A stretch of 59,726 bases of DNA from Benthortus sp964440495 (GTDB taxonomy: Archaea > Thermoproteota > Nitrososphaeria_A > Caldarchaeales > Wolframiiraptoraceae), in NCBI GenBank assembly GCA_964440495.1, contig CAYTSD010000003.1:1-59726 (forward strand), written 5' to 3'. A program made the translations under genes and the position numbers. The notes beneath the pieces were generated by a model. It did no database searches and was not told where the DNA came from. It saw only the letters and a list, made by a program, of their open reading frames with translations. This document shows, piece after piece, positions 31,839 through 40,507 of the stretch. The stretch's first letter is position 1. Every line of letters starts with the position of its first letter.

Positions 31839-32523
31839 ACCACCTATAGCCCTCTCTCATTATCAGGTTGAGGATATGGCCTGGCTCACCCTCATACACG
31901 ATTCTGCCCTCCAGCATGACGTGCGCCTTAACAGGCTTAAGATACCTGAGAATGTATCCGTGATGGGTTATTATCAGCCCCGACCTACCCCTGAGAACGC
32001 GCCCTATCTTCCTCCCGACAAGGTCTAGGTTCTCGATATCTACGCCCGAGTCAGGTTCATCGAGGAGTATAAAGTCGGGCTTCATAGCCAGGACCTGGGC
32101 AATCTCAGACCTCTTGACCTCACCTCCCGAGAACCCGACATTAACGTACCTGTCGAGGAGGTTTTCATCTATGTTCAGCTCCTCCATAAGCTTAAGCACC
32201 TCTCCCTTAGATTCACTTATCCTGAACATTAAATCTCTCAATCTGACTCCAACAATCTTAGGAGGATTCTGGAAAACCACCCCTATACCCATTCTAACCC
32301 TCTCATCTATCGGGAGACCAGTTATATCCACACCCTTAAACAGTATCCTACCTGAAACCACCTCATATCCAGGGTACCCAATTATGCTCATTGCGAGGGA
32401 GGTCTTCCCGGAGCCGTTGGGTCCGAAGACAACATGGGTCTCCCCCCGAGGAATCTCCAGAGTAACCCCTCTAAGAATAGGTCTCCCACCAACCCTGACA
32501 TGTAAGTTCTCTATCTTAAGCAA
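31816..32523 (-). CDS. sufC: SufC-like Fe-S assembly ATPase
   Basis: 235 residues. Walker A GPNGSGKTSLAMS near 34-47, ABC signature FSGGEVKRSEIAQVLA, Walker B DFILLDEPDSGVD (the DSG-D variant typical of SufC), and the histidine switch IITHHGYI. It powers conformational changes of the SufB-type scaffold in cluster assembly. TTG start with a strong GGAGGTGA ribosome site just before it. Confidence 0.94.
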   Translation of the reverse strand: MLKIENLHVRVGGRPILRGVTLEIPRGETHVVFGPNGSGKTSLAMSIIGYPGYEVVSGRILFKGVDITGLPIDERVRMGIGVVFQNPPKIVGVRLRDLMFRISESKGEVLKLMEELNIDENLLDRYVNVGFSGGEVKRSEIAQVLAMKPDFILLDEPDSGVDIENLDLVGRKIGRVLRGRSGLIITHHGYILRYLKPVKAHVMLEGRIVYEGEPGHILNLIMREGYRWCEKSAVG

Positions 32524-32628
32524 CTCACCTCCCCCCTACGGAGAACACTATTTTAGCCTTTAACAATATGAGAGAAATGCGTAGATATTCTCGATACACT
32601 AATAACAAGCCTGTAGGAGATTTATTCG

Positions 32629-33597
32629 ATGAGTGGTCAGATTAGATTCGGTGTCCAGCTCTGGCTTGAGGAATATGGGTACAGTGAGTTGAAGAGTGTT
32701 TGGAGAAGGGTTGAGGAGCTTGGATTTGACTCTGCCTGGCTCTACGACCACTTCTACCCCATGTCGAATGAGACGAGCTGGAGTATCCTCGAGCCATGGA
32801 CCGTTCTCCCCCTCCTAGCAGAGGAGACAAGCACCATCAGACTCGGCATCCTCGTAACATGCAACTCCTACCGCCATCCACCAATCCTGGCAAAGATAGC
32901 TGCAACAGCCGACATAGTAAGCAACGGTAGACTCGAGTTCGCGATAGGGGCTGGATGGTTTAAGAGAGAATACGATGCATACGGTATACCTTTCCCAGAC
33001 GCTAGAACAAGGATAGAGCAGCTTGACGAGGCGGTTGAAATAATTAAGAGGATATGGGTGGAGGAGAAGGTGAGCTTTGAGGGGAAGCATTATAGGGTGA
33101 GAGACCTCATCTCATATCCCAAGCCAATCCAGAAACCGCATCCACCAATATGGATAGGTGGGAGCGGAAGCCTCCTACTGAAGGTTACAGCGAAGCACGC
33201 AGACTACGCAAACTTCGTCTCATGCACCCCAGAAGAATATAGAGAGAAACTTAAGATACTGAAGAAGAGATGCGAGGAGGTTGGACGAAACTTCGATGAG
33301 ATTGTGAAGACATGGCATGGCTTCATGTTCATAGTTGAAGACGAGGAAGAGTTGAGGAGAAAGGCTCAGAGATTCAAGGAAGAATCAAATATAGACCTCA
33401 TCAAGGAGATGACTCTCAACCATTTTCTCGAAACAACGATAAGCGGAACACCAGAGCAATGCGTAGAGAAGATGAAGAAACTAATAGACATGGGTGTAAG
33501 CTACTTCATACCATGCTTCCCATACTCCAGAGACCTGAAATCTCAGGAAATATTCATGGAGGAGATTGTCCCCGAAATCAGGAAGCATAAACCATGA
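32629..33597 (+). CDS. Luciferase-like (LLM) F420- or flavin-dependent oxidoreductase
   Basis: 322 residues. TIM-barrel LLM family: IRFGVQLWLEEYGYSELKSVWRRVEELGFDSAWLYDHFYP start, TSTIRLGILVTCNSYRHPPILAKIAATADIVSNGRLEFAIGAGWF, and the C-terminal ISGTPEQCVEKMKKLIDMGVSYF. In archaea most such enzymes use F420. Substrate cannot be given. Stand-alone gene with ATG start and no clear partner. Confidence 0.9.
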   Translation: MSGQIRFGVQLWLEEYGYSELKSVWRRVEELGFDSAWLYDHFYPMSNETSWSILEPWTVLPLLAEETSTIRLGILVTCNSYRHPPILAKIAATADIVSNGRLEFAIGAGWFKREYDAYGIPFPDARTRIEQLDEAVEIIKRIWVEEKVSFEGKHYRVRDLISYPKPIQKPHPPIWIGGSGSLLLKVTAKHADYANFVSCTPEEYREKLKILKKRCEEVGRNFDEIVKTWHGFMFIVEDEEELRRKAQRFKEESNIDLIKEMTLNHFLETTISGTPEQCVEKMKKLIDMGVSYFIPCFPYSRDLKSQEIFMEEIVPEIRKHKP

Positions 33598-33649
33598 ATA
33601 TCCAACTTCCCTCCAAGTCGGTCTCATTAAACGGCGGGTACAGTGATGG

Positions 33650-35248
33650 CTAGATGGGTAAATCGCCTAATCCGAATACCTTTAGCTTGTTGTCTATTAC
33701 TGATATCCACATTCCAGCGGTATTAATATTGTCGATTTGTTTTACGGAGGTCCACACACCGTTTGGGCAGACCCTCATAACCCACCCCTCCCTGGAGATA
33801 TAGTATATAAACCCCTTACGTTCCACGGCGTTGGTTTCCCAGAGTATTTTCGGCACACCTGTTATTGTCACATTTGGGAAGACTATCTCTCCTTCGCTCC
33901 CACCTGCGTAGATTACTGCGAACCCGTCCTTAAATGGCGTTATCGTGTAGGAGTATGGGTCGGTTTTACCCATAATCTTGGTCTCATTAAAATCCGTGTA
34001 AATGAGTAGCCCTTCCCTCTCGAAGACTAGGGCCAGCTTCTCCCCGTTAGATGCTAGAACGGGATACCTCTTAGAATACTTATCAGACACTATCCTGCTA
34101 ACCCCCCTAACCTTTCCCGAAACATCTACCCTGAGCAGATACACACTCTCCCCAGATTTCTCATCACAAATATACGCTGCTGCGAATCCGTCTTCAATCG
34201 GCGTGATGGATGGTTCTCGGCACTTACCCTTGCTTTCATAGATTATCTTATCGTCTAGGAGTATCTTAACATGCTTATCCTCGGTTTCATAGGCCACGGC
34301 AATCACCCCCTCATTCACAGCTCCAGAGGCATATTCTCCGCAGCCTAATTCACTATCGTTTAGATAGATTTTGAAGCGTTCCCACGGCTGTTTGTATGAG
34401 TAGAGTATTCTTCCATCAAGGTATTGGATGCCGTGATATAGGGGGATGTAGTCCGGGATTCGGTTGAGTTTCCTATCTCCTACGAAGGTTTTGAATCCTA
34501 GGCTCTCCCCGGCTCCGAGAAGCTCCTCAACTCTAGCTCTATCTTTAGCATACTCTATCAGGACAACGTCTTTACCCTTCTCGGCAACATAGTTGAGTGC
34601 TTGGATTATGTTCTCTTCTCCTCGGGTTAAGGCTTCTTCAACTATGACTCCATCAACGTTCTTCACGAAACCCTCTAGATAGACTACTTCCCACGCTTCA
34701 CCCAAGTTCACGTATAGACTGATTCTCATCTCCTCTCTGATCTCTCTGAAGACTTCTGGGAGAACGCTGCATCTCCCCCAATAGATACATACGTCAATGT
34801 TGTCTAGCATCACTCCGCTAAACCCTCTGTCGAGAAAGTCTCTAATAGACTTCTTAACAATCTCAAGCCACTCCGGGTTCCAGAACCTCACCAGATACTC
34901 GCCTCTCCATTTAGGGTCCTCTGGGCCAAGCCACTGTGGAGGGTTTCTAAGCCACTCCGGGTTCCAGTAGCTTCTCCAATTCTCAGCCATCCCGAAGTTC
35001 ACGTAGGCGAGCACCCTTGTCCCTGAGGCTCTAAGCCTCCTAACCCAGTCGGATGTAATCTCATCCGGGTCTACGACGGCTAATGTCGGCGCTGCCTCAA
35101 CCAGCCTAACACCCGAGATATCCGAGTACCAGAAGACAACCCTTGGGATGACGCTGGGGGTTCTGTCTTCTCGGGGTGCTGACGCTAGGATTGTGGAGGA
35201 AGCTAGGGCTGCAACTATGAGAAGCGTCACGGCGAGCCTAAGCTTCAT
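33650..35248 (-). CDS. Secreted GH114/endo-polygalactosaminidase-like protein with C-terminal beta-propeller-like part
   Basis: 532 residues from the ATG at 35248, which has GGAGGT seven bases upstream and gives signal MKLRLAVTLLIVAALASSTILAS. Residues about 25-270 match the TM1410/GH114 (endo-alpha-1,4-polygalactosaminidase) barrel: VLAYVNFGMAENWRSYWNPEWL, PPQWLGPEDPKWRGEYLVRFWNPEWL, and GFSGVMLDNIDVC with catalytic Asp. Residues about 280-532 are repeated beta-rich strands (FAAAYICDEKSG, FAVIYAGGSEG), likely a substrate-binding propeller. Acts on surface polysaccharide, perhaps its own. Its 3'-upstream neighbour overlaps by 11 bases. Confidence 0.85.
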   Translation of the reverse strand: MKLRLAVTLLIVAALASSTILASAPREDRTPSVIPRVVFWYSDISGVRLVEAAPTLAVVDPDEITSDWVRRLRASGTRVLAYVNFGMAENWRSYWNPEWLRNPPQWLGPEDPKWRGEYLVRFWNPEWLEIVKKSIRDFLDRGFSGVMLDNIDVCIYWGRCSVLPEVFREIREEMRISLYVNLGEAWEVVYLEGFVKNVDGVIVEEALTRGEENIIQALNYVAEKGKDVVLIEYAKDRARVEELLGAGESLGFKTFVGDRKLNRIPDYIPLYHGIQYLDGRILYSYKQPWERFKIYLNDSELGCGEYASGAVNEGVIAVAYETEDKHVKILLDDKIIYESKGKCREPSITPIEDGFAAAYICDEKSGESVYLLRVDVSGKVRGVSRIVSDKYSKRYPVLASNGEKLALVFEREGLLIYTDFNETKIMGKTDPYSYTITPFKDGFAVIYAGGSEGEIVFPNVTITGVPKILWETNAVERKGFIYYISREGWVMRVCPNGVWTSVKQIDNINTAGMWISVIDNKLKVFGLGDLPI

Positions 35249-35621
35249 TTCGACCTCCTTCCCCAGTCTTGAAGAGAATCCACCCCCTCCCAATATTAAT
35301 CATAACATACCTCCCCCTAAGCTTTCCACCCAACGCTTGGAAGACTATCTTCCTCCCAGGCACATGTTCCAGGAGCCTGAACTCACCCTTATCCCATATC
35401 CTAACCACTCCGGCGCCGTACCCGGACTCGATAACGCCCTCGAACTCTGCGTAGCTTAATGGATGGTCTGCCTGAGGTATTCCAAGCCTCTTCACCCCGG
35501 GGGTTGTTGGGGGCTGCTTACGGAAGGCCCACGACTTAAGCACGCCGCCGATCTCCAGCCTTAGATCATAGTGTAGCCCCGCTCTTCTAGCGTGGTGTTC
35601 CTGGATCACGAATATGGGCAT
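35238..35621 (-). CDS. Stand-alone LigD-type 3'-phosphoesterase
   Basis: 127 residues. The LigD PE motif is complete: FVIQEHHARRAGLHYDLRLE with His9, His17, Asp19 and Arg21, then DHPLSYAEFEGVIESGYGAG. In bacteria this domain is part of the three-domain repair enzyme LigD and removes ribonucleotides and 3'-phosphates from DNA ends before ligation. Here it has no ligase or polymerase domain. ATG start. It overlaps the GH114 gene by 11 bases and follows the Yip1-type gene by three bases, so all three may be one transcript. Confidence 0.93.
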   Translation of the reverse strand: MPIFVIQEHHARRAGLHYDLRLEIGGVLKSWAFRKQPPTTPGVKRLGIPQADHPLSYAEFEGVIESGYGAGVVRIWDKGEFRLLEHVPGRKIVFQALGGKLRGRYVMINIGRGWILFKTGEGGRNEA

Positions 35622-35624
35622 GGC

Positions 35625-36311
35625 TCATCTCCCGAGGGCGAGTATCTGGCTTAGGGTTGGGGCTTCAACCGACGCAACCCACATCACTCCAATATGTAGG
35701 AGGAGGACTGCTAGCACACATAGCAGGGATGCTGAGACCCCTATTCCGAAACCTCTTCTGAGAAGCTTGTAGAGTATTCTGAGACCGTAGAGCCCTACAA
35801 TGAAGACGAGTAGCCCGCCTAGGAAGGGTGCTGCGAGAAGGAGTGAGGAGAGGAGGGTTGGAGACTCCGAGTAGACTAGGGCTGCGAAGCATTCACCTAG
35901 ACTAGGCGCCCTAACACCTCTAAGCGTCCCAAGTATCACGTAGACTAATACCGCTTCAACTGCTACAACCGTTATGGAGCCTGCCCAGCCAACCGAGAAC
36001 CCTAACGCTGCGAAGAGCGCTCCAAGTTTGGCCAAATTCACTCGGAGGAGGGATGCTAGTGGTGCTAACAACATTACTGAGATGAGTGTTAGGAGGAGGA
36101 CTCCTGCGGCTGGGAAGAGTGAGAGAAGGAGCAGAGACTTGAGAGAAGACCTCACCCCCTCCCTTGGTAGGAGATACTCTGCAGCTTCATCAGGTCTAGA
36201 AATGAATCTCCAAGCCTTCTCGAACACCCCTAGAAGCCCAGCTCCACAGTAGGGGCAGTAAGCCTCCCACCCCTCCAGAGACCCGCCGCATCTCGGACAC
36301 CTCTTAGGCAT
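35625..36311 (-). CDS. Yip1-like multi-pass membrane protein with N-terminal zinc ribbon
   Basis: 228 residues from the ATG at 36311. CPRCGGSLEGWEAYCPYCGAG (about 5-25) is a double-CxxC zinc ribbon facing the cytoplasm. About five hydrophobic helices follow (LLLLSLFPAAGVLLLTLI, TVVAVEAVLVYVILG, LLLAAPFLGGLLVFIV), as in Yip1-domain proteins. Function unknown; zinc-ribbon plus Yip1 fusions occur widely in archaea. Confidence 0.8.
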   Translation of the reverse strand: MPKRCPRCGGSLEGWEAYCPYCGAGLLGVFEKAWRFISRPDEAAEYLLPREGVRSSLKSLLLLSLFPAAGVLLLTLISVMLLAPLASLLRVNLAKLGALFAALGFSVGWAGSITVVAVEAVLVYVILGTLRGVRAPSLGECFAALVYSESPTLLSSLLLAAPFLGGLLVFIVGLYGLRILYKLLRRGFGIGVSASLLCVLAVLLLHIGVMWVASVEAPTLSQILALGR

Positions 36312-36419
36312 GGCCGCCAACCCCGTTCAACGCCATACACTAACATGAACCCGGTGGATAAAACGCTTCAGAACAAGAGGTAAATATCCAAATACCATCC
36401 CCCAGCCATACATGCTGGG

Positions 36420-38240
36420 ATGACGACGCTCTCTGAGCCGCTCCACGCATTCGCTAGAGAGTTCCATGTAATCTTGGCGCGCGGATATCTCAGGAAATGG
36501 GTTCCTCTCTCAATAGTGATAGGGCTCGCCGCTGGAGCTTCATCAATAGCTTTCATGGCCGCTCTACAGGCCGCTACAGCCTTCTTCCTCCACGAGATAG
36601 TCGGCTACATTCCTCCGATGCCTGCTGGAGAGGGTGGAGAAGCCTTCATCATGCCCACCCGACCCTACCTAATCCCAATCGTAACAACTCTCGGCGGACT
36701 CCTAAGCGGACTCCTAGTCTACATCTTTGCGCCTGAGGCCGAGGGACATGGAACCGATACAGCGATAGACGCCTTCCACAACAAGAACGGTGAGATAAGG
36801 GCGAGGGTCCCACCCCTCAAGGTGGCTGCCTCAGCGATAACGATAGGCTCGGGTGGAAGCGCTGGCAGAGAGGGCCCCATAGCCTTGACAAGCGCAGGGG
36901 TCGCCTCGATACTGGGGAAACTTCTCAAGATGCCTGTAAGGGATAGGAGGATTGCTCTCGCAGCTGGGATAGGTGCGGGGATAGGCTCGATATTCAAGGC
37001 GCCCTTCGGGGGCGCAATCCTCTCAGCCGAGATACTCTACCTAAACGACTTCGAGGTTCAGGCGCTCGTCCCAGCCTTCCTCTCCTCCGTGATAGCCTAC
37101 AGCCTCTTCGCATCGGTCTATGGGTGGCAGCCTATCTTCAGCGGTGTAAGCGGATACGGGTTCCATGACCCTCTAAGCCTGATAATCTACGGCTTTATAG
37201 GAATACTATGCGGCCTAATCGGGATACTCTACGTAAAGTCGTTCTACGGGTTCAAGGAGCTCTTCGACAGGATTCCGATCCCGAAGGTGCTTAAACCAGC
37301 GGTCGGCGGACTAGCCCTAGGAATAATTGGGATATTCTTCCCCCATGTCCTTGGAACAGGCTACGGCTGGATTCAGAAGGCCATGAACGGAGACTTCACA
37401 GCGATACCCATCACCGTAGTCTTCGCATTAATATTCCTCAAAATACTCGCAACCTCTCTAACGGTCAGCTCGGGTGGAAGCGGGGGAGTCTTCGCACCCT
37501 CACTTGTGATAGGTGGAATGACTGGAGCAGCTACATGGATAATCTTCAACCACCTTGGATTAACTGGAGGCGTGGGGCCAGCACCCTACATGATAGTAAG
37601 CATGATGGCGTTCTTCGGAGGGGTTGGAAAGGCTCCGATAGCCGTGATACTGATGGTAAGCGAGATGACTGGAACCTACAGCCTCCTAGTCCCCTCGATG
37701 CTCTCCACAGTCCTAGCCTACGCAATAACCGGGAGATACACAATATACATAAGCCAAGTTCCCACGAGGGCTGACTCACCAGCCCATCTCTCCGAGTACG
37801 CCATCCCACTACTCCAGAAGATTAAGGTTAGAGACGCCATGACGAGGAATGTAATCTCAGTCTCACCTAAGACCCCGATAATGAAGGTCGCCAAGATGAT
37901 GGCTGAAAGGGAGATTAAGGGTATCCCAGTAATAGACGATGACGGAAGACTTGTCGGGATGGTAACGTTCTCAGACATACTGAAGATACCGCCTGAAAAT
38001 AGAGCAGACATCAAGGTCGAGGATATAATGTGTAAGCAGATTGTCGTAGCCTATCCGGAGGAATCGCTCTATGACGCTTTCGAGAAGATGGCGCACTACC
38101 AGATAGGGAGGCTCCCAGTCCTAAAATCACCTAGAGACAGGGAACTCGTCGGGATAATAACAAGAGGAGATATAGGTAGAGTCTATGAGCTTAAGCTCCG
38201 CCACATGCTTGAACTAAAGGAGGAGTCGACACAAGGCTAG
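36420..38240 (+). CDS. CLC-family chloride transporter/channel with two CBS domains
   Basis: 606 residues. Selectivity motifs GSGGSAGREGP at 143-153 with the gating Glu151, and GGSGGVFAPSL in helix N; EGHGTDTAIDAF replaces the bacterial GSGIP. The proton-pathway Glu of bacterial antiporters (E203) aligns with Ile205 in APFGGAILSAEIL, so chloride-proton exchange is doubtful and a channel-like mode is possible. CBS domains at about 465-525 and 530-590 (RDAMTRNVISVSPKTPIMKVAKMM) probably bind adenine nucleotides. ATG start, TATA-like GTAAATATCC 29-40 bases upstream. Confidence 0.95.
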   Translation: MTTLSEPLHAFAREFHVILARGYLRKWVPLSIVIGLAAGASSIAFMAALQAATAFFLHEIVGYIPPMPAGEGGEAFIMPTRPYLIPIVTTLGGLLSGLLVYIFAPEAEGHGTDTAIDAFHNKNGEIRARVPPLKVAASAITIGSGGSAGREGPIALTSAGVASILGKLLKMPVRDRRIALAAGIGAGIGSIFKAPFGGAILSAEILYLNDFEVQALVPAFLSSVIAYSLFASVYGWQPIFSGVSGYGFHDPLSLIIYGFIGILCGLIGILYVKSFYGFKELFDRIPIPKVLKPAVGGLALGIIGIFFPHVLGTGYGWIQKAMNGDFTAIPITVVFALIFLKILATSLTVSSGGSGGVFAPSLVIGGMTGAATWIIFNHLGLTGGVGPAPYMIVSMMAFFGGVGKAPIAVILMVSEMTGTYSLLVPSMLSTVLAYAITGRYTIYISQVPTRADSPAHLSEYAIPLLQKIKVRDAMTRNVISVSPKTPIMKVAKMMAEREIKGIPVIDDDGRLVGMVTFSDILKIPPENRADIKVEDIMCKQIVVAYPEESLYDAFEKMAHYQIGRLPVLKSPRDRELVGIITRGDIGRVYELKLRHMLELKEESTQG

Positions 38241-39115
38241 GGAAGAACGTAACTAACCTTCCCTCCTTTAACCACACATCTAATCACTCCGTCGTCGCAG
38301 AGCCATGTAAGATAGGATTTGATTGTCGAGTTGTAGAGATAGTATAGTGGGAGGGTGGAGACCTCGATGTCCATCGCCTCCAAGACCTCGGATACAATCT
38401 CCTCCAAGCTTCTCGACCTATCCAACACCTCAAGAACCTTATCCCTAACCTTCTCAACATGGTGGATATTCCTCTCAACGAGTTCATTTACGTTGCTTGT
38501 GTGAGGAGCGTGTGAGGGGACGTAGAGCTTATACCTCGTCTCCCTAAGCTTCTCCATAGACTTCACAGCCTCCCCTACGTTCAGGTGATAGATTACACCA
38601 TACTTCTCCATAAGGTTCTCTGGGAAGAGGGCGTCTCCGAGGAATAAGACTCCGCTGGCTGCAACTCCGTGAAGGTTTATCGAGTGGCCTGGGAGCGCAA
38701 CATACTCTAACCCAAGCTCCTCGTCTACGCCTTCGCTGAAAGTTCTCGAGACCTTGGTCGGCTTAGCCATAGTGAATCTTCCACGCATCTCTATAGGCGG
38801 ATAAGCTCCGTAAAGTGTTAGAGGCTCAAGTATTGGATGCTCGACGAAGTCTGCCTCAACCTCCGGTGCAAGAACCATGGCTCCGCTCCTCTTAACGATG
38901 AACCTGTTCCCACCTATGTGGTCTGCGTGGGAGTGAGTGTTCACAAGATACCTAACCCTAAGCCCCATCCCCTCAACAGCCTTTAAAGCCTTCCTAGCCG
39001 AGTCATCACCCAGCCCACTATCAACAAGAATACACCAGTCATCCCTAACCACAACACCTACATTAGTCCTCCCAGGAATATAGAAAACATCTCCAGCAAG
39101 CTTAACCAGATTCAT
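38237..39115 (-). CDS. Metallo-beta-lactamase-fold hydrolase with C-terminal winged-helix-like tail
   Basis: 292 residues. Metal motif THSHADHIGG near 60-69, plus LPGHS, GDALFP and SHAPH. Residues 215-292 are a helical, partly winged region (SLEEIVSEVLEAMDIEVSTLPLYYLYNSTIKSYLTWLCDDGVIR), as in many MBL hydrolases of the thioesterase/glyoxalase type. Hydrolyses a thioester or phosphoester; substrate unknown. Convergent with the CLC gene, overlapping by four bases. Confidence 0.9.
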   Translation of the reverse strand: MNLVKLAGDVFYIPGRTNVGVVVRDDWCILVDSGLGDDSARKALKAVEGMGLRVRYLVNTHSHADHIGGNRFIVKRSGAMVLAPEVEADFVEHPILEPLTLYGAYPPIEMRGRFTMAKPTKVSRTFSEGVDEELGLEYVALPGHSINLHGVAASGVLFLGDALFPENLMEKYGVIYHLNVGEAVKSMEKLRETRYKLYVPSHAPHTSNVNELVERNIHHVEKVRDKVLEVLDRSRSLEEIVSEVLEAMDIEVSTLPLYYLYNSTIKSYLTWLCDDGVIRCVVKGGKVSYVLP

Positions 39116-39169
39116 CCAAGCCAGCCATAACCCTCAACTAATTAAGATTTACAACAGCTATGGTAATAT

Positions 39170-40504
39170 ATGCTTGAGGACATTCACCATGAGAGGATGA
39201 GTTTGAGGGAATTCCTAGGGGAGCTTCAATCCCGAGGAGAGCTAATACACGTTAAGAAACCTGTCTCAACGAGGTTCGAGGCAGCCGCAATCCTAAAGAA
39301 ACTAGACCCTAAGCCGGTCCTCTTCCATGAACTCAAAGAGTCTCCAGGATTCAAGCTTGCTGGAAACATTGCCTCAACCAGAGAGATTATAGCGAGGTCG
39401 ATGAACGTCTCCGAGAAGATGCTTCTAGAGAAGCTTGTCGAAGCCATGGAGAACCCAGCTGAGCCTAAGGTAATAGAGAATCCACCCTGCCAGGAGATAG
39501 TTGTGAATAAGCCTGACCTGAGGAGGCTTCCGTTCCTAACCTTCGGGGCAAGGGATGGAGGCCCCTACCTAACAGCAGGGATAGTCTTAGCCTACGACCC
39601 TGAATACGGATATAATGCGAGCTATCACAGGCTCATGCTCCTAGATGAAAGACATGTTGCTGCACGTATCCTGCCACGTCACCTCAACTACTATATTGAG
39701 CGTGGGAACCGGGAGATAGCTATCACGGTTGGGAATCATCCAGCCTTCATGCTTGCCTCGGCCGTCACGTGGAGGCTTGGGGTAAGCGAGCTAGGGATAG
39801 CTACGAGACTTAAGCCGATAACCTATGCGAAGACCCTTACCAACAATCTCCTAGTCCCAGCGGACTCTGAGGTAGTCTTAGAGGGGAGGGTAACCGAGGA
39901 ATGGGCTGATGAGGGCCCCTTCATAGACATAACTGGAACCTACGACATTGTTAGGAAGCAGAGGGTATTCGAGGTTAGGAAGATAACCATGAGGAGAGAC
40001 CCAGTCTTCCAGGTAATCCTCCCAGCTGGAAGCGAGCATAGAACCCTCATGGGAACCCCGAGGGAAGCCGCAATCTATAAGAAGGTCTCAGAGGTCTGCG
40101 AGGCTCTAGACGTGAAGCTCACCCTAGGCGGATGCAGCTGGCTCCACGCAATCATCAAGATAAAGAAGAAGGGAGAGAAGGATGCTGAGAAGGCTATTGA
40201 GGCGGCCTTCAAGGCTCATGGAAGCCTAAAACACGTAATCATAGTAGATGAGGACATAGATATCTCCAACCCCCATGAGGTTGAGTGGGCCATAGCGACG
40301 CGGGTTCAGCTTGACAGAGACCTTGTTCTGAAGCCTGGTGAACGAGGCTCCTCCCTCGACCCCTCAGCAGACCAAGTCACTAGAAAGACGTGTAAAGCAG
40401 GGCTTGACGCAACAATCCCGGTAGGTCCTGAGAGGGAGAGGTTCCTGAAGGCGAAGATTCCAGGAGAGGATGAGATTAGGGTTGAAGATTATCTCGGTGA
40501 GTGA
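39170..40504 (+). CDS. UbiD-family decarboxylase (probable anhydromevalonate phosphate decarboxylase)
   Basis: 444 residues. UbiD features: GGPYLTAGIVLAYDPEYGYNASYHRLML, with the Asn and Arg of the prenylated-FMN site; VTEEWADEGPFIDITGTYD with the catalytic acid region; VILPAGSEHRTLMGTPREAAIYKKV. Such enzymes decarboxylate with prenylated FMN supplied by UbiX/PdcX. The two genes directly after it are the aconitase-X subunits of phosphomevalonate dehydratase, so this is probably the archaeal decarboxylase that makes isopentenyl phosphate from anhydromevalonate phosphate. ATG 39170 or the ATG at 39197 as start. Confidence 0.9.
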   Translation: MLEDIHHERMSLREFLGELQSRGELIHVKKPVSTRFEAAAILKKLDPKPVLFHELKESPGFKLAGNIASTREIIARSMNVSEKMLLEKLVEAMENPAEPKVIENPPCQEIVVNKPDLRRLPFLTFGARDGGPYLTAGIVLAYDPEYGYNASYHRLMLLDERHVAARILPRHLNYYIERGNREIAITVGNHPAFMLASAVTWRLGVSELGIATRLKPITYAKTLTNNLLVPADSEVVLEGRVTEEWADEGPFIDITGTYDIVRKQRVFEVRKITMRRDPVFQVILPAGSEHRTLMGTPREAAIYKKVSEVCEALDVKLTLGGCSWLHAIIKIKKKGEKDAEKAIEAAFKAHGSLKHVIIVDEDIDISNPHEVEWAIATRVQLDRDLVLKPGERGSSLDPSADQVTRKTCKAGLDATIPVGPERERFLKAKIPGEDEIRVEDYLGE

Positions 40505-40507
40505 AGC

